Translations under genes and position numbers: made by a program
Assembly (NCBI GenBank): GCA_002452515.1
Contig: DKEN01000005.1
Location: 9,013 to 15,350, forward strand
Direction of reading: 5' to 3'
Length of the DNA: 6,338 nt
From: Spartobacteria bacterium UBA6821
GTDB lineage: Bacteria; Verrucomicrobiota; Verrucomicrobiia; Chthoniobacterales; UBA6821
Shown: one piece after another, positions 5,568 to 6,338 of the stretch
Layout of the letters: every line of letters begins with the position of its first letter
Numbering within the stretch: position 1 is the first letter of the stretch
Notes under the pieces: generated by a model
Told to the model about the DNA's origin: nothing
Seen by the model: the letters and a program-made list of their open reading frames with translations, nothing else
Database searches by the model: none

Positions 5568-6338
5568 CTAACCGACAGATCCTTCCATTTCGAGATCGAT
5601 GAGGCGCTTCAGTTCAACGGAGTATTCCATCGGAAACTGCTGGACGAGATCATTGACAAACCCGTTGACCGCAAGACTCATGGCCGCCGCTTCGCTTAAG
5701 CCCCGCTGCTGCATGTAGAAGATCTGTTCGGAGCTGATCTGGCTGACGCTCGCCTCGTGCTGCACGGCATTGCCCTGTCCCCGTACGCTGATGGCGGGAT
5801 AGGTGTCTGTGCGGCTATGGCTGTTGATCAGGAGGGCATCGCATTCCGTATTGTTTTTGCACCCCTTGAGATGCTTCGGTATATGCACCATGCCACGGTA
5901 GGTCGAACGACCGGTTCCGAGGCTGATCGACTTGGAAATGATATTGCTCGTCGTGTTATCGGCGGCATGGACCATCTTGGCTCCGGTGTCCTGGTGCTGG
6001 CCATCACCGGCAAGGGCGATCGACACAACTTCGCCTCGGGCTCCCTTGCCCTTCATGACAACTCCGGGATATTTCATGGTCAGGCGCGAACCGATGTTGC
6101 AATCAATCCACTTGATCTCGGCATCCTCGTGGGCGAGACCGCGCTTGGTGACGAGGTTGAAGACATTCGCACTCCAATTCTGGACGGTGATGTACTGGAT
6201 CTTGGCTCCCTTGAGGGCAACGAGTTCCACGACGGCGCTGTGCAGCGTAGCGGTCTCGAACTTCGGAGCCGTACAACCCTCCATGTAAGTCACTTCGGCT
6301 CCCTCGTCCGCGATGATCAGGGTGCGCTCGAACTGGCC
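5568..6338 (-). CDS. sufB: Fe-S cluster scaffold protein SufB, C-terminal part (start beyond the right edge)
   Basis: The 256 residues present open with [21 protein letters not shown] and end with [11 protein letters not shown], so this is the C-terminal half or more of SufB. The frame stays open to base 6338, and the start codon lies outside the window. SufB is the main scaffold of the SUF complex, where nascent clusters form with SufC and SufD. Family residues are present: the cysteine in TECDALL (fragment residue 166) matches Cys405 of E. coli SufB, and the His-Glu pair in AVQHEAS (194-195) matches His433-Glu434, with the same 28-residue spacing. The segment [11 protein letters not shown] replaces the cysteine-containing loop of E. 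coli SufB, a common variation. The stop TAG is at 5568-5570. A GTG at 6293 could be mistaken for a start, but the residues before it are strongly SufB-like. Confidence 0.96.
   Translation of the reverse strand, partial: GQFERTLIIADEGAEVTYMEGCTAPKFETATLHSAVVELVALKGAKIQYITVQNWSANVFNLVTKRGLAHEDAEIKWIDCNIGSRLTMKYPGVVMKGKGARGEVVSIALAGDGQHQDTGAKMVHAADNTTSNIISKSISLGTGRSTYRGMVHIPKHLKGCKNNTECDALLINSHSRTDTYPAISVRGQGNAVQHEASVSQISSEQIFYMQQRGLSEAAAMSLAVNGFVNDLVQQFPMEYSVELKRLIDLEMEGSVG

Noticed and set aside
6293..6293. GTG at 6293 as the start of a 241-residue protein
   Set aside because: The frame continues upstream to the window edge with SufB-typical sequence ([14 protein letters not shown]), so the GTG is an internal valine codon.

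Overview
The window reads as a GC-rich bacterial chromosome segment with two converging gene groups. The weak ribosome binding sites, the repeat-laden gene borders and the type of uncharacterised proline-linker membrane protein suggest a Verrucomicrobia-like bacterium. That assignment is an impression from pattern memory, not from a search; the SUF and MidA genes alone occur far more widely.

Left to right on the + strand (59-3954) lie four closely spaced genes: an A-type iron-sulfur carrier (IscA/SufA/ErpA family), a 523-residue single-pass membrane protein with a long Pro/Thr/Val linker and no recognised function, a MidA/NDUFAF7-family SAM-dependent methyltransferase, and a small secreted protein that is clearly AT-richer than its neighbours. 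Gaps of 44, 13 and 32 bases allow one transcript. On the - strand, read from the right edge, are the C-terminal 256 residues of SufB (5568-6338, start outside the window) and a complete SufD (4077-5405). The two groups converge across a 106-base nested palindrome (3973-4078).

Functionally the window is about iron-sulfur clusters. SufB and SufD are the scaffold-side proteins of the SUF machine, and the A-type protein carries finished clusters to client enzymes. The mitochondrial homologue of MidA modifies a subunit of respiratory complex I, itself an Fe-S enzyme, so a thematic link is possible but unproven. SufC, the ATPase partner, is not between sufB and sufD and must lie upstream of sufB or elsewhere.

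The most unusual structure is in the short repeats at gene borders. A heptameric repeat (TTTCAAG/TTTCAGN) and its flanking sequence appear at both ends of the methyltransferase gene in the same reading frame, so the protein has a related 12-residue peptide near each end, outside the conserved domain. A second repeat (GGGAnAAAGGGATGAA type) sits at the start of this gene and just before the next one. An octameric inverted repeat separates sufB from sufD, and a third repeat type fills the convergent gap. No RNA genes, CRISPR arrays, transposases or phage genes were seen. No gene-free stretch exceeds about 160 bases.
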